A stretch of 64,000 nt of DNA from Aspidiotus rigidus (lineage: Eukaryota > Arthropoda > Insecta > Hemiptera > Diaspididae), in the NCBI GenBank assembly GCA_035079385.1, contig JAVHKY010000013.1, positions 7,128,001 to 7,192,000 on the forward strand, read 5' to 3'. A program made the translations under genes and the position numbers. Positions 1 through 11,766 of the stretch are shown here, piece by piece (position 1 is the first letter of the stretch; every line of letters starts with the position of its first letter). The notes beneath the pieces were generated by a model. It searched no databases and was not told the origin of the DNA. It saw only the letters and a list, made by a program, of their open reading frames with translations.

Positions 1-990
1 TCATACAGGTGATTTCCCTAAAAAAGGTCTGAAATACGAGTAAAATAATGCTTGAACGTTTTCTGAACGAACATGCAGTCTAAAAAATTATATTTTTCTG
101 AAGTTTATTTTCTTTGATACTGATATTCATTTTAGAGAAATATGAATGAATGGAATGAGTGGGATAAAGACCCGGATAAATTTTGAAGTATATATAATTT
201 TTTGTAAAATAATAGCAATTTCTTGACAAACTGATCTGGTAGTTTCTACTGTTGGTGAAAATGACAGACAGGTGATTTTCTCTAAAAAAAGGTCTGAAAT
301 ATGAGTAAAATAATACCTGAACGTTTTCTGAACGAATATGCAGTCCAGAAAATTATAATTTTTTTAAAGTGCATTTCCTCCGATATTGATATTAATTTTA
401 GAGAAATATGAATGAGTGGGATGAGTGGGTTAAAGACCTGGATAAATTTTGAAGTATAATTTTTTGTGAAATACATAATAGCAATTTCTTGAAAAACTGA
501 TCTGGTAGTTTTTAATGTACACTTACCTTGGTGAAAATGACATACGGGTGATTTCTCTGAAAAATGCCTGAAATACGAGTAAAATAATACCTGAACGTTT
601 TCTGAACGAATATGCAGTCCAGAAAATTATAATTTTTTTCAAAGTCCATTTCCTCTGATAATGATACTCATTTTGAAGAAAAATAAAAGAATGGGGTAGG
701 TGGGTTGAAGACCCGGATAAATTTTGAAGTATAATTTTTTGTAAATGATAGTTATTTTTTGAAAAAAACTGAGCTTGTAGTCTTTACTGTGTACTTACCA
801 TGGTGAAATTACAGACAGGTGATTTCTCTGAGAAAAAGGTCTGAAATAGGAGTAGGTAAATAATGTCTCGATTTTTTCTGAACGAATATGCAGTCTAAAA
901 TAATAATTTTTCTTTAAGTGTATTATTCTTTGATAATGATATTCATTTTGCAAGAAATATAAGTGAATGGGGTGAGTGGCGTTAAATACC
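1..990. repeat. ~273-bp tandem repeat, about 3.6 copies, cut by window edge
   Basis: The block beginning CAGGTGATTTCC recurs near positions 6, 266, 542 and 815. Each copy continues with the same order of words: GGTCTGAAATA, GAACGTTTTCTGAACGAA, ATGCAGTC, ATATGAATGA and GACCCGGATAAATTTTGAAG. Monomers differ by scattered substitutions and small indels, so the array is not freshly homogenised. The last copy degrades after about 985. The array probably extends left of the window. No coding capacity is convincing; short ORFs cross monomers without conserving frame. Confidence 0.85.
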
Positions 991-1950
991 CGGTGTTACT
1001 ACTCTAATCATTAGGCCAAGAACGTCTTTACAAGTCATATGCTTGAAAAAGTAAGGATAGGAGCACGCTGAATTATTGGCGCAATGACAATTGACAATCG
1101 TTTTGAATTTTCCACATCTTGTTTCTATTCGGACTCGACAGAGCAGTGGCGCGCTAGCGTCGCACCTTAATTTCGCTTAATAGTGTTAGGATAGAAACGA
1201 TGAATACTGCAGAAAAAAAATATCAATGCGGTTTTCTTTAAAAGTATCAACTTTCATGGAAAAAACTTTAGCATCAATTTCTAGTGTTTGAAACCTTCTT
1301 TCAAATAAGTCAAATTAGAAAAAAGTTGTAAATGAATCATGCAGAATTCTTACGTAAAGTTGGAAAATATCCCAACACTGCAGATAACCTCCCTTCACAG
1401 CGTGTTCACAGCACACCTCAAAAATCCTACCCAAGTTCTTCACTTCTGACAACGTCCACCAGATGTCGGCTACTCCACTGTCGAGTCCAAATACTCAGCA
1501 AAAATGTCTTCAATCTTCCTACTTTACCTTTAACAGTACACTGACGGTTACTTTCGCTTGACTTACTAGTTCCTGAGCAAGTGAAATGCGTTTCAACACT
1601 TTGTACTTTTGATAATCAAATGGTTGGAATTAAGAAGAAGAGGGGGAAAAAAAACTATTATACTGCTGGGTTACGCACTTCTAATGTTCATCTTTTACTG
1701 TGTTCATTGAACTTATTTTACTGCTTCATTATGCTCTTCTAATGTACGTCTGTTACTGTGATCTCTCAACTTCTTTACTGTTCCATTCTGCTCTTTTAAT
1801 GTTCACAGGTTACTGTGGAATTAGTCTTTTTTATTCCCACGTTCCTCCTCGGTATACCTTTGTATTCAGGATTGTTTCATACCCTGGGCCATTCTATAAC
1901 TGTGCTAAGAATTTTGAGTGTTGGGCATTGTAGAAAATTTAAATTTTTTA
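991..1950. other. Intergenic, no gene seen
   Basis: AT-rich sequence with only short ORFs in all frames and no recognisable protein family. It contains ordinary simple-sequence drift and a partially repeated TTCATTATGCTCTTCTAATG motif around 1680-1810. I see no RNA gene. Confidence 0.5.
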
Positions 1951-2600
1951 AACAGGGAACCTGTTTTACGGGGGGCTTTTCGAGAAATTTTCCGTGCGCC
2001 GTCCAACAAAAAACTTGGAAAAATTTCGACTCTCGAGCTATACACGATAGGAGGGGGACTTGGAAAACTTTCGACTCTCAAGCCGTATATGATGGGAATT
2101 TTTCCAAGTCCCCCTTCTATCATATATAGCTCGAGAGACAAAATTTTTTTTTCCAAGTCGCCCTCCTATCATATATAACAGCTCAAGATTCGAGAAAAAT
2201 TTAGACTCTCTGTACGAGTTAACGAAATAATATTGTACGAGTGAAAAAAATAATACTTTTAGTGTACAAATAGAAATAAGGTTGTAAAATAATTTGTCAA
2301 CAGATAGGTTATGCGGTGGGGGCCTGGGCATAAGCACACAATGTAAATTGTCGAGCTCAGAGTTTTGCCGGCCAGACGGCAGACGGCGGTCGTTTTTCCT
2401 GAAAAAAAAAAAACAATAAAACATACATATGACAGGAGGAGGGACTTGAAAAAATTTCGACTTCTGAGCCACTCCTATATATTCATAGGGGGAGGGTGGA
2501 ATCAGAAAAAATTCGACCATCAAAAGAGTTGGATTCGGAAAAATCTCAAATATCGAGCTTCCATATGAGAGGGGGGAACTTAAAAAGAATTTTGGCAATT
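1951..2600. mobile_element. Copies of the 45-bp-monomer inverted-repeat element
   Basis: An end sequence AACAGGGAACCTGTTTTA at about 1953 is followed by a GTGCGCCGTCC stretch and then monomers with the words CTTGGAAAAATTTCGAC, TCGAGCTATA and CCTCCTATCATATATA in both orientations. The pair around 2040-2180 forms an imperfect inverted repeat. More degenerate monomers follow at 2435-2590. This is the same non-autonomous family as the array at 47.75-48.27 kb. ORFs crossing it (for example the 186-codon minus frame 2598-2038) are made of repeat units and are not genes. Confidence 0.7.
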
Positions 2601-3960
2601 TTCAATATTGATTCGCCCTATATAGAACTGGTTACCCGAGATCCTTATTCAACTTCGTTGAGGAGACCGTTATTTTTTCCGTATCCAACTCCTTCATTAG
2701 GGTAAATCAGTGTTTGCCAGATGGTGGTTGTCGGTGTCCAAAAATTTCTAAAGGGACTCCCTTACTTTACTCCTATGAAACAGGTTCTCGGTTGAAATTG
2801 TAACCATTGAGCTACGTTATTAACACATGATTACAGTCACTAGGTCTTGCGAGTTCCCACAATAGTCGCTGTTTTTTGGGTTTAGGGGGTTTAAGAATGT
2901 CCATGAGTCCTCTTCCCTCTTAATACCGCCTCTATACTTTCGAATTCCTGGAGTGAACAATTCTTACCTCCCTCCTCCCCCTTTCCATTCTAGATAAGAA
3001 ATTTAGAAGTGAGTTTTCTTCTTCGGCCTACAGTCTTGAAAGATACCGAAAAAGGTGGGAATTTATTTTCTACCTCCCGTATTGCCTCGTGGAGAAATAA
3101 ATAAGTAACAAAATACACACATTTTGATGAGCGTTATGGGTGTGCGATCACCGCAGATAAATTATAAAAATGAAAAACAAAACTTCACACCTGGTGTCAA
3201 GAATATTGGAGCTGTGAACCGTGAAAATCTGTTCATTTCCATCTCCCATTTGAGTTCTAAAAAGAATACGATACGAACCGCTGCGATAACAACCAATTTA
3301 TCGGGAGTGTGTATTTTTTTAGTCTCGTTATAACAAGCTGTTAGCAAGTAACTTCTGTCAGTGCAATTCAATCGGTTATCTTTTGACCACGTTACCGACA
3401 CCGAGAGCAGGTGAGAGTTTACGCGTGATTTTCGATCATTTAGGAGAAAAAAAGGAAAAGTCGGCACCTATTTGCGGTAAGTCGGAGCACACTTTCTTGA
3501 TCGATAGGCTTGCAATTAAAATTGAAAAACGTTCGATGTAAGTTTACAGACGTTTCGGCGACCGATTAGACTGAGAAAAATACGTTCAATCGCGTTTATT
3601 AGTATCGTGCAAAAAATTTGGCAACCAATCGGTAAGCATTTCGTCAATGATATTTTTCGTCTAGTCTTCGCGAAATGATAGCGTGTAAGATAGGTAAATA
3701 AAAACTTATCAGACATTTTATTTCGGAGTAGGCATTGTGTAAAGAAAGTTTACTACCTATATCGATGAGCCATGAATAATTGTTAAAATGTTTTTTTCTG
3801 TATTCTTGTAGTAAGTTTTCGGATTATACATCCTTGTGCATATTTATATCTTTTCCATCTACGCGGAAGTTGGTTGTCGTCTTTCACCAGGGATGCGTGA
3901 GGAAGAAAATGCTCGCAATTTCTATGTATACCTAGCTAAAACGTGTACCTACGTATATTA
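2601..3960. other. Intergenic, no gene seen
   Basis: No ORF longer than about 100 codons and no recognisable domain. A minus frame 3467-3162 and a plus frame 3124-3333 overlap each other and neither resembles a known family. A conserved noncoding exon could be present but cannot be shown from the sequence alone. Confidence 0.4.
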
Positions 3961-3984
3961 CCTTGGTGTGTTTATTTTTCCAGC

Positions 3985-4181
3985 TTAGCGGCTTTGAGAA
4001 GATTCCTTTTTTCGAAAAAATTTCGCCGAAGAACGCCGCAGCAGCTGGAAGTTATTGGCGGGAATTCATAGAAGAACGAAGCCAAGTTTTGTGTTGTGAA
4101 AAAATCGCTTCCAATAATGACGCATTTCCGTGGAAAAAGAACTACTCCGTCTGAAAAAGGTTTGAAACGACAAAACCTAAA
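3985..4181 (+). CDS. Candidate first coding exon (unidentified gene)
   Basis: A pyrimidine-rich acceptor (TTATTTTTCCAG) precedes position 3985 and a strong donor (AAA|GTGAGT) follows 4181. Inside, an ATG at 4117 opens a frame of 21 codons plus two bases that reaches the donor without a stop, rich in Lys and Arg (it starts MTHFRGKRTTPSEKG). The alternative frame from the acceptor also stays open, to a stop at about 4152. If real, this is the start of a plus-strand gene; the two-pass membrane protein exons at 9969-10475 lie downstream, but the phases (2 here, 1 required there) demand at least one intervening exon that I did not find. The call rests on splice signals only. Confidence 0.3.
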
Positions 4182-5900
4182 GTGAGTTAGTTAAATATGT
4201 TATAAGTTTGAGGAACCATTTGGATGTGGTCCCTGATTTTTGATTTTGTAGGCTAGATATTTGAGATTGTATGGTAAAGGTATTCTTCGAATCGATAGAC
4301 GACAGAGAGAAAAAGTAGGGTTGCAGCCGTGAGAGAGAAGGGTTTAGGACAATTGAAGCAAAATTTTAACGAAAAATGACTCGTGTATTGTTTTACTGTT
4401 GGGGCATTTGATGATACATCAAATTCAATTTAGAAATATACGAGGGTGAGAAATCATTGAAAATAGGTATTTCGTGATGATAAGTACCTAGTGTTAATTG
4501 CGGCACGTATGATCCATAGTCAGAAAGCTACGTACGGTAACAATATTTTTTCTGCGACGTCCTCAAGAATTCTTTCGTAAATGCATTACATTACAAGTTT
4601 CAACTATAAAATGCTTTTTACCCGTGCCTACATCGATATTCCTTCATTGTAATACTTCCCTTTTTTGCATTCATTTCAATTTTTCTTTCGATACCTTCGT
4701 CGGTATTCATCAAAGAGAGTTTGAAGAGATCGCAATCTCAGTGCATAGAATATGTAAACTTCCTTCGGCCCCAACAAAAAAATCGACAATCCGTATAAGG
4801 GGTACTTGCCATATCGAGGAAATATTGTACTGGTGACATATACTAAAATATTGACTGAAAGTCTAACCGAACTCACTCTTATCTACTTCTGTCACGTGAT
4901 TTCTCAATGTACTTGACATTGAAACAAAATACCCTCACGCTCTTAAAACAACAAAGAACGTATAGGCAATTACTATATACTATAAGGTACCTAGCTTTGT
5001 AGGTTTAAGGACTGTTGATATTCGCCGCAGCTTCCACTGATTAGCTTATCACGCGCTCAATTGTTAGCGATCACGTGATCTTGTAACATCTTTTATCAGT
5101 ATGTCTTTGTTCTAAGCATTCTCACGTGAGTTGTTATTAACTTAGTTGAATTCCTGGGGAAAAAGTTATATTCTACCTCCTAGGTACGTATGGCTTATTG
5201 CTGTGCGCACGCGTGCATTGGTTAAGATGGAAAATTCAATATCGAGATTATTACGTTAACCACTAGTAAAGTAGGGGTCGCGAAAAGATCAAAAGGTCAT
5301 TGGTATCGTTATTTTTAGATAGGTACCTCGCAGGTGTCGATGGATGTGCAAGCAAATAAAATTGCTGCGAGAAGAACTACTTCGAATTCTATAATTAATA
5401 CCGAGAAAACTTTGCACGTGTTTATCGATATTAAAGTTCAATATTCTCACCTCACGAAAGAAGAACAAAGAACGAGCGATAGAAGATAGGAGACCAGTTG
5501 CGAAAAGTTACCTTCGCAATGCTAATGAGCGATGAAAAACTCTTCTGGGTTTATCTCGCTGATGATGTGGTAACTTTTATTGATTTTTTATTGCATCGAT
5601 GTCGATGGATTGTGTAAGAAATGGGTATCGCTTTCGCAGTGTGACTCCGAATCATAGATGAGAGACGAAATGACGAAGACAGGTCGGGAAAATTGTGATT
5701 TTGGACAACCGCGACTATTTTCAAATTATCTAGGCAAATTTTGAAGCCGTTGCTTATTCCGATTTAATCATTTGGGCTGAAATAGGAAAATAACACTCGA
5801 ATTTCATAAAATAAAAGAAATCGACCTAAAACTAATAAAATTTATTAAAGGATAGTTGAGACCTAGTTTGAAGCACTGTATGCTAAGACTGAAAAACTCG
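4182..5900. other. Intergenic or intronic, nothing recognised
   Basis: AT-rich, with short overlapping ORFs in several frames. Contains several CACGTG-type words (around 4894, 5073, 5125) scattered without pattern. No repeat boundary or protein similarity was recognised. Confidence 0.4.
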
Positions 5901-6007
5901 AACTTGGCCTCGTCGAAGGTTCGAGAGTTCAAGTCCATCGGTGGGAGGCAACTCGGCCATGTGGATTTTCAGAAAGAGATATTTCCTATTCTATACTTTG
6001 AATCCAG

Positions 6008-6147
6008 TCGCGCGTTCGTCGCTCACCTAAAGCGCCACGATCTCAATTTAAATTGTATGGGTGGAGTGCGGCAATGCGCAACGACAAGAGGAAATAATAC
6101 TTCTCTATTGGTGATACAGAGTTTTAGGTGAGCGGCGAACGCGTAAC
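6008..6147. repeat. Short inverted-repeat element (possible small MITE)
   Basis: About 22 bases ending in GTCGCTCACCTAAA near 6010-6031 are repeated in inverse orientation as TTTTAGGTGAGCGGCGAACG near 6122-6146, with one or two mismatches and about 90 bp between the arms. Such a hairpin-capable segment fits a small non-autonomous element. No clear target-site duplication was found, so it remains a candidate. Confidence 0.45.
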
Positions 6148-6354
6148 CTGAAACCGACTGCCCTATTCGAGTTAGCTATCTTTTATCTGGCGGATCTCCA
6201 TTAGTTGGATGTGGTGAGGTGCCGTTAAGGATATTAAAAATGTCAAAAATTATTCATGAAATCCAACAAATCAACCGAAAGAGGTATTCATTGCATGTTT
6301 CAACAGGGAATCTTATTTTTTGGTACGTTTTTCGGAAACAATGTCCGCCGGCCG

Positions 6355-6640
6355 GTGACCAAAAGGTCGCATCATATATAGCTTTGGGGTCGACATTTTT
6401 CCAAGTCTCCCTTCTATGCTGTCATACATAGCTTGGAAATCGACATTTTTCCAAGTCCTTCCCCCCCCCCCTCCTATCATGTATACCTCCAAAGTCTGGG
6501 TCTGTGACATCACAATCTGATGGCGTCATAGATCAGTTTTCTCCAAGTCCCCCTCCTATTATGTATAGCTCCAAAGTCCATGTCTGTGACGTCGCAATTT
6601 GATGACGTCATAAGTGTCCCATAAAAGAGGTTCCCTGCCA
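6355..6640. mobile_element. 45-bp-monomer element, CRE-rich subtype
   Basis: Three or four degenerate monomers carry ATATATAGCT, CGACATTTTTCCAAGTC and CCTCCTATCATGTATA. They are followed by a segment with alternating TGTGACATCACA and TGATGACGTCATA words. The stretch ends near 6625 with CCCATAAAAGAGGTTCCCTG, the inverted form of the family end seen at 1953 and 16789. The same CRE-like segment recurs at 16.72-16.79 and 17.12-17.18 kb. Confidence 0.65.
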
Positions 6641-8580
6641 CCTTTCGTTTAAATTCTTTGAATTTCTGTCTGTACCGATATTTTTCAGTAACTGTTTTAT
6701 TCCGGTGATGACTGAATGTCGAAAGCGCTTAATAAAAACGAAGTTATTGCTTTGTAATTCATACGGTGTGTCATTTTAATTTTGGACAAATTCTCTAGTT
6801 TTGGGCAAATTTCTCATAATTCACCTTTCGTTTTAAGTCCATTAAACAACTCGTGGGGTTTTCCCAGTCCTCCTCCTATCCCACGTGCCCCATAAAACAG
6901 GTTTCTTGCCACCCCTCGTTTAACTCTGTTAAAGAACCCGTTAGTTTTTTCTATCAGTTCGAATTCTCGAATCCTTATGATGAGGGGGGGAGAGGTGCAG
7001 ACGAGGGAGGTATTAGAAATCGACATTAAGGGGTTCTTTCTCTTGAATCTATTGATAGGTGTCTTCCTGCCGAAAGGTAACCCTCAGCATGTACAATATG
7101 CGGTTACAGTTTTCCATTTGTCATTCTAAACTACGACTAATGTGACTACAATCGCGGGCTATTTTACAATTAGACATTATACCAAGTCTTCTTTTTTCCC
7201 TTGATAATTTTCCTGTTATCTTCCCTTGCCCAATCAATCGCAATATGCCATGGCTCCATTCTTTAGCGATGAAGTGACCTTTAGAGGCCGTGATCAGCCA
7301 TTCGAATTATCGACCCTTAAGACGAGAACGGGGTAACTCGACGAGGGAACAAAACCAAAATCATCGCCCTAAGTATCTTTCATATTAGCATTTTATATGC
7401 TTCTAAGATTGAGACTACTCTTGGAAAAACAGTCACGAAAAACCATTATGGTATTTTGACGGTTTCCGAAAGTTCTGGCGGGGGTTACCCCTGCGAAAAA
7501 ATCGTCCCGGCTTCTCTTTGACCTTATCAGAAACCTTGATCTAATTTAGGGACATGGAAAAATTTCGACCTTTAGCCTCCATTGTATTTACTAGACGTAA
7601 ACTACGCTAGTATAGCAGAAGTGAGGAAAAGATTCAAAGATATTTTATTACGTATCTGGAAATATTTTCCTTACTTCATCGTAAGGTTCGTACCTTCGAC
7701 AATTCTATACAACCTACTATAGTAGGCCTAATATACATTCTACTAGACTAAGAAGGTGGGCGAACGATCGGAGCGAAAGAGCCCGGAGAGCTGTTAGCTT
7801 CAGATATAGACCAAGACGCGAGTGAGTTCGAAAAGCTATTTGAGACTGGTTTCCTTTGCCTCCGTTATACTAGGCTTAATATAGGAGCTTCATAGGCTAG
7901 GTATTCGGCTAAGTAGATCATCCTGATACCTTCTTTTATCTTTATGATTTTTTGTTACGATCGAAAACGTCATTAGTAACTTTGACAGACTTGGAAAAAT
8001 CTAGGCTAAGAATGAGCCCGTGGGCCATGATGATTCTTCTTCTTTCCTTCTTTGTTATAGAATTTAGCTTCTTTCTCTAGATGAGGGTAGTCGATGGCGG
8101 TAAAACTCACACGTAGCAACAAAACAATATTCTTTCTCAATACTTTTTTTTTGCATTCTACTCCATTATTGGCATTAGGCATTATTTCTTTTATAAGCAC
8201 ATTCCGTGGACCTCTTCTTTTCCCGCCCGCGCGGTGTAAGAAAGAAATACTTAAAACGGGAAACAAGAGATATAACAACTATGTTTCTTTATATTGTTTT
8301 TACTGGTAAACAACGCAACGTACAGGTAGTGAAGAAATTTCTTGATTAGCACTATTTTTTTACGCGCCAATAGCACAGATTTCAAAATAATGATAAACAT
8401 GAATAGGTATTAGAAATTATGAAGGCGAATGTACAGTTAGGATTAATAAGAGAAATTCCTGTACCTTTTTTTACCCTTCAATTCAGGGAAATCTCGGATT
8501 AAGAAGCGACAATAACTTTCTCTTCTTTTTCGAGAATTTCGTAAGGAGGATTAGCCCTGAAAACTGACGGAAAATTGTTT
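6641..8580. other. Intergenic, repeat remnants only
   Basis: A further end-like copy lies around 6880-6930 (CCCATAAAACAGGTTTCTTG). Otherwise the segment is AT-rich with short ORFs such as 8278-8006 minus and 8094-8309 plus, which overlap on opposite strands and resemble nothing known. No gene is supported. Confidence 0.4.
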
Positions 8581-8582
8581 TT

Positions 8583-8905
8583 AACAGGGAATGTGTTTTC
8601 TTGAAAAATTTGGCGTGCGCCGTAGCCGGCCAAAAACTTGGAAAACTTTCGACTCTCGAGCCATTATGAAGGGAGGGCCACTTGGAAAATGTTGGGCTCG
8701 TGCACCCGTAATATTATGACAAAAGGGGAACATTTGTTATGGTTTTTGAAGCATTGCATACCTGGCTCATTGAAGGGGCTAAGCCCATTTTGAAGAGACT
8801 ATCCTAATGCGGGTCATAATATCGTGTATTATTTCTCAACCCATAGAACAGGTCCCCTGCGTTCCTCGTTTAACTTCGTTAAGGAAGCCGTCGTTTTTTT
8901 TTCTA
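8583..8905. mobile_element. Divergent 45-bp-monomer element copy
   Basis: Begins with TTTTTAACAGGGAATGTG, continues with GGCGTGCGCCGTAGCCGGCC, CTTGGAAAACTTTCGAC and TCGAGCC, and ends near 8850-8905 with AACAGGTCCCCTGCGTTCC and the hairpin-forming CGTTTAACTTCGTTAAGGAA. The 154-codon plus frame at 8807-9271 begins inside this repeat and is therefore not called as a gene. Confidence 0.6.
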
Positions 8906-9968
8906 TTTGAAGAATCACGAACTATACCGCTTTGGAAAAGAGATGTTCGAAGTCAGTATCCTTTTCATGCATTTCGACAATTAGGAGAAGGGAAAAAGGA
9001 AAAAGGTTTGCTCATTCTGGGGATAAGTAAACATGTGGTAGAAAGAAGTATGGGTAATCATTTCATCTCTCTGTCGCTCATCTTTGGTATTATGAAAATA
9101 ATGTGCGGCGGAAAGTCCGAGCGGTCATTCAACTTCGCTTTATCTCTGATTTCTATTATCGTTACGAGCGTATCTAATAAGTCTCACCGACTCCATATTA
9201 TTTTCTCATCATCAATTACACATATGAACAAATTTCAAACTATTGGAATGAACATGAACCATCGAAGGTAATGCCATTCGCCGTTTTTCGATACTACCTC
9301 ACATTATTGTACAATACTCGGGTCCAGTTCCCGGGATTCGTTGCGACGCGTAACGTATCTTATCGAGCTATAAAACGACATTTCGCAAGAAGAAACACCG
9401 ACTTCTTGTCTTAATGACGCGCGGGAACTAATCACAAGTATTGCACAATAATAAGAGGTAATATCGAAAAACGAAAAATGGCCTTATATTCAACATCGAA
9501 AATAATTCTGGAAATGCCTTCCATAGTTCGAATTCATTCCACAAGACTGAAATTTGTTCATGTGTGTAACTCTTACAAATCTGATATAGGCTTACTTCTA
9601 GAAATCTAAATTCCAAATCCCGTTGAACAGGATTATCCAGTTAAATATAGGGGAATATTGAAGGTAAATGAAGGAATTTCAATGTTTATTAAGGGACAAA
9701 AATAGAGGTAAAATGTAACTCGGGGGGGGGTCTTTACATCGTCCAAGGGGTTTCGCAATATCTATACAATAAAACTTGGCCTACCTACCGCGGCAGTACG
9801 TATGTGAGAATTACTCGACGTAAACCATACAGTTCAGCAATAATAGGAGACACAGCGCTTAAAATCTTTCAAGAATTTCAATACGTCGACGCTTCAGCCT
9901 TCATCAGTTATAACTTTTGCTCAATGTTATATCTGGGTTGTATACTACTTGAGTATTTGTCCTGTTTC
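8906..9968. other. Intergenic or intronic, nothing recognised
   Basis: No supported exon. The last 30 bases before 9969 form a good acceptor for the exon that follows, so at least the right end is intron. Confidence 0.4.
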
Positions 9969-10475
9969 AGACTCGAGCAGCTTTTCATCATCTGGTGAAG
10001 ATTCTTCTACATCGGAAAAGCAATTGTCGATCCGACAGATATGCGAATTTCCCGTGAGATTTTGTCGAAGAAACTCTAAAGATTTGAAAACTCGCTTGTA
10101 TGGGTTCTGGGAAGCGAATGAGTCAACATTAGAAGCGATAAAAATCAAGTTTTTCAAACAGGTACGATGACATTCAGGATATCTAGGCACCTAGAAAGTA
10201 ACAATTAATTTACGATATGTATCGACTTCCTCTGGTTTGCTAATTTTCAGATTCGAATCGCTGTATCTTATTTAGTTCTTGGTGTAGCGTTGTTGATTCT
10301 AGCTTTGGAGATGTTTTGGTGCCTGAGTCTTCTCAGTAACATTCCATTCGAACCTGGCTTTTGTTTCTTGTTGATTGTGCTAATTATAGTCGGCGTGGTT
10401 ATCAATGGTCGAATTATGACTCATTTATGGCAATCAAGAACTCCAACTCCAAAAGATAAATCCAAAGCGGTTTAG
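9969..10475 (+). CDS. Last two exons of a two-pass membrane protein (family not recognised)
   Basis: Exon 9969-10161 is bounded by a strong acceptor (TTTGTCCTGTTTCAG) and donor (CAG|GTACGA). Exon 10251-10475 follows acceptor TAATTTTCAG and ends at TAG. Frame is continuous across the junction. The first exon enters in phase 1, so at least one upstream coding exon is missing. The predicted 139-residue end starts with a Ser-rich acidic stretch (SSSGEDSSTSEK), then a basic segment (RLYGFWEANE), then two hydrophobic helices (about residues 68-92 and 99-121) separated by an NIPFEPG turn, and a short charged tail (TPTPKDKSKAV). This suggests a small double-pass membrane protein with both ends on the same side. 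I do not recognise the family. AT-rich 3' sequence follows. Confidence 0.65.
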
Positions 10476-11510
10476 GTAAAAGAAGGGGGAAAGCTGAAAA
10501 TGCTCAATTTATTTATTTTAATTTATTTTTCTATTCATTCTATTCAGTAATAGCTGTGATAATATTATCCCTCGCAAAAAAAAAAAAACTTCTTACAATT
10601 CTGTTTTTTGTAGCAACAACAATATAAAAACCTTTTCTTTTTTTCTAAATATGAAACGTAAAAAGTTTTGAATTTTTATGAAACTCGAAAATATTAATCG
10701 TTAAGCTAGATAGATAAATTTGATACTTGATGTAACTTTTTTCGCGTACTTATTAATTTATAATTTCGCTAATTTATAGACTAAGTAAAAAAAAAAAAAA
10801 AAAAACTATGTCTTAAGAAGAATAATAATGTTTGTGAGTAAGTAATTAGATAAATTTTTGAATTAAGCCATTAAATGTATTCGTAATTTATTATTAAAAG
10901 TGAATTTATATTCTCATCTATTTTTTAAGTATTTATTGGATGTAATGCGAATTAAAATTACAAATATTTCTGATGTGATTTACTTGGTTGTTTTCAAACG
11001 TATGTCGGAAGGGAAAGTTTTTCTTCGAATTTAACACTTTATCGGCAAAGAATAAACGTGCAAATTGATAACATGGAGATGTTCTTTGACTTCGGTATCT
11101 ATATCCAGCTTTTTCTGATGAATAACGATGATGAATTTTTTTCACGAACAAATAAAACAATAATTCGTAAAATAATAGATACCTATTTTCTATTCTGTCC
11201 AGTGCTTATTGCACCTGCCGCAGGCCTAGCCGCCAAAGGCGCGCCGCAAGCGGCTAGTACTTCGATATTTCGTGGATGAAAAAAAAGCGGATATTTATCA
11301 ATATAACTAATGCGGATCATTGATCAATGTAGTCACAAAATACACTTTTCTTAAATTCTAGTTCTTGGAAATTGACGATACGGAAAACTGTTGAAAATCG
11401 ATCCTGAAGAGAAGCACGATCACACAGATTTACTGCATATTTCAAAGAAGGCCGCGCTATAAACATTTCTTCAATAAATTCATCGCTAATCTAAAAATAT
11501 AAATTGAAAC
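10476..11510. other. 3' untranslated and intergenic sequence between convergent genes
   Basis: Very AT-rich, with poly-A runs at about 10580 and 10786-10805 and several AATAAA/TTTATT words, as expected for 3' ends of the plus-strand membrane-protein gene and the minus-strand chaperone gene that converge here. One GC-rich hairpin-like island at 11215-11260 stands out (CTAGCCGC paired with GCGGCTAG around GGCGCGCC). Confidence 0.45.
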
Positions 11511-11588
11511 TTTCGTTGCGGATTATTGTAAGGCCTCATGTGCGAACAAATGTGAAATGAGAAAGTCTCCTAAAAGAATTCACTCAAT

Positions 11589-11594
11589 TTTATT
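11589..11594 (-). terminator. Candidate poly(A) signal of copy A
   Basis: AATAAA on the minus strand, about 170 bases past the stop codon at 11767. The matching position in copy B (30879-30884) carries the same hexamer in a homologous context (GAATTCACTC on the plus strand just beside it), which supports a functional 3' end. Confidence 0.5.
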
Positions 11595-11766
11595 TTTAAA
11601 AAATTTTCACTTATTATAGGAAACTGGAACGGTACACGTAGGTATAAATGTATAAAAACAGTCTTCTTAACAACTAAAAATAAAAAATGGTAAATATTTC
11701 CAAAACCACAACATACTTACAAAGAAAAAAACAACACAATATTTTTAATTTTCAATCTGGATTGTT

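Noticed and set aside
2038..2598. 186-codon minus-strand ORF, the longest in the left part
   Set aside because: It runs through several monomers of the 45-bp repeat family; its repeated words (YMIGG, FEIFPN-like) are repeat translations, not a protein family.
5919..5937. tRNA B-box-like GGTTCGAGAGTTCAAGTCC
   Set aside because: No matching A box, acceptor stem or anticodon arm could be folded around it. A similar GGATTCAAATCCC at about 52613 also lacks an A box; a decayed tRNA-derived SINE is possible but unsupported.
8807..9271. 154-codon plus-strand ORF
   Set aside because: Its first third is the AACAGG...CGTTTAACTTCG end of a dispersed element, the rest shows no domain or splice context.
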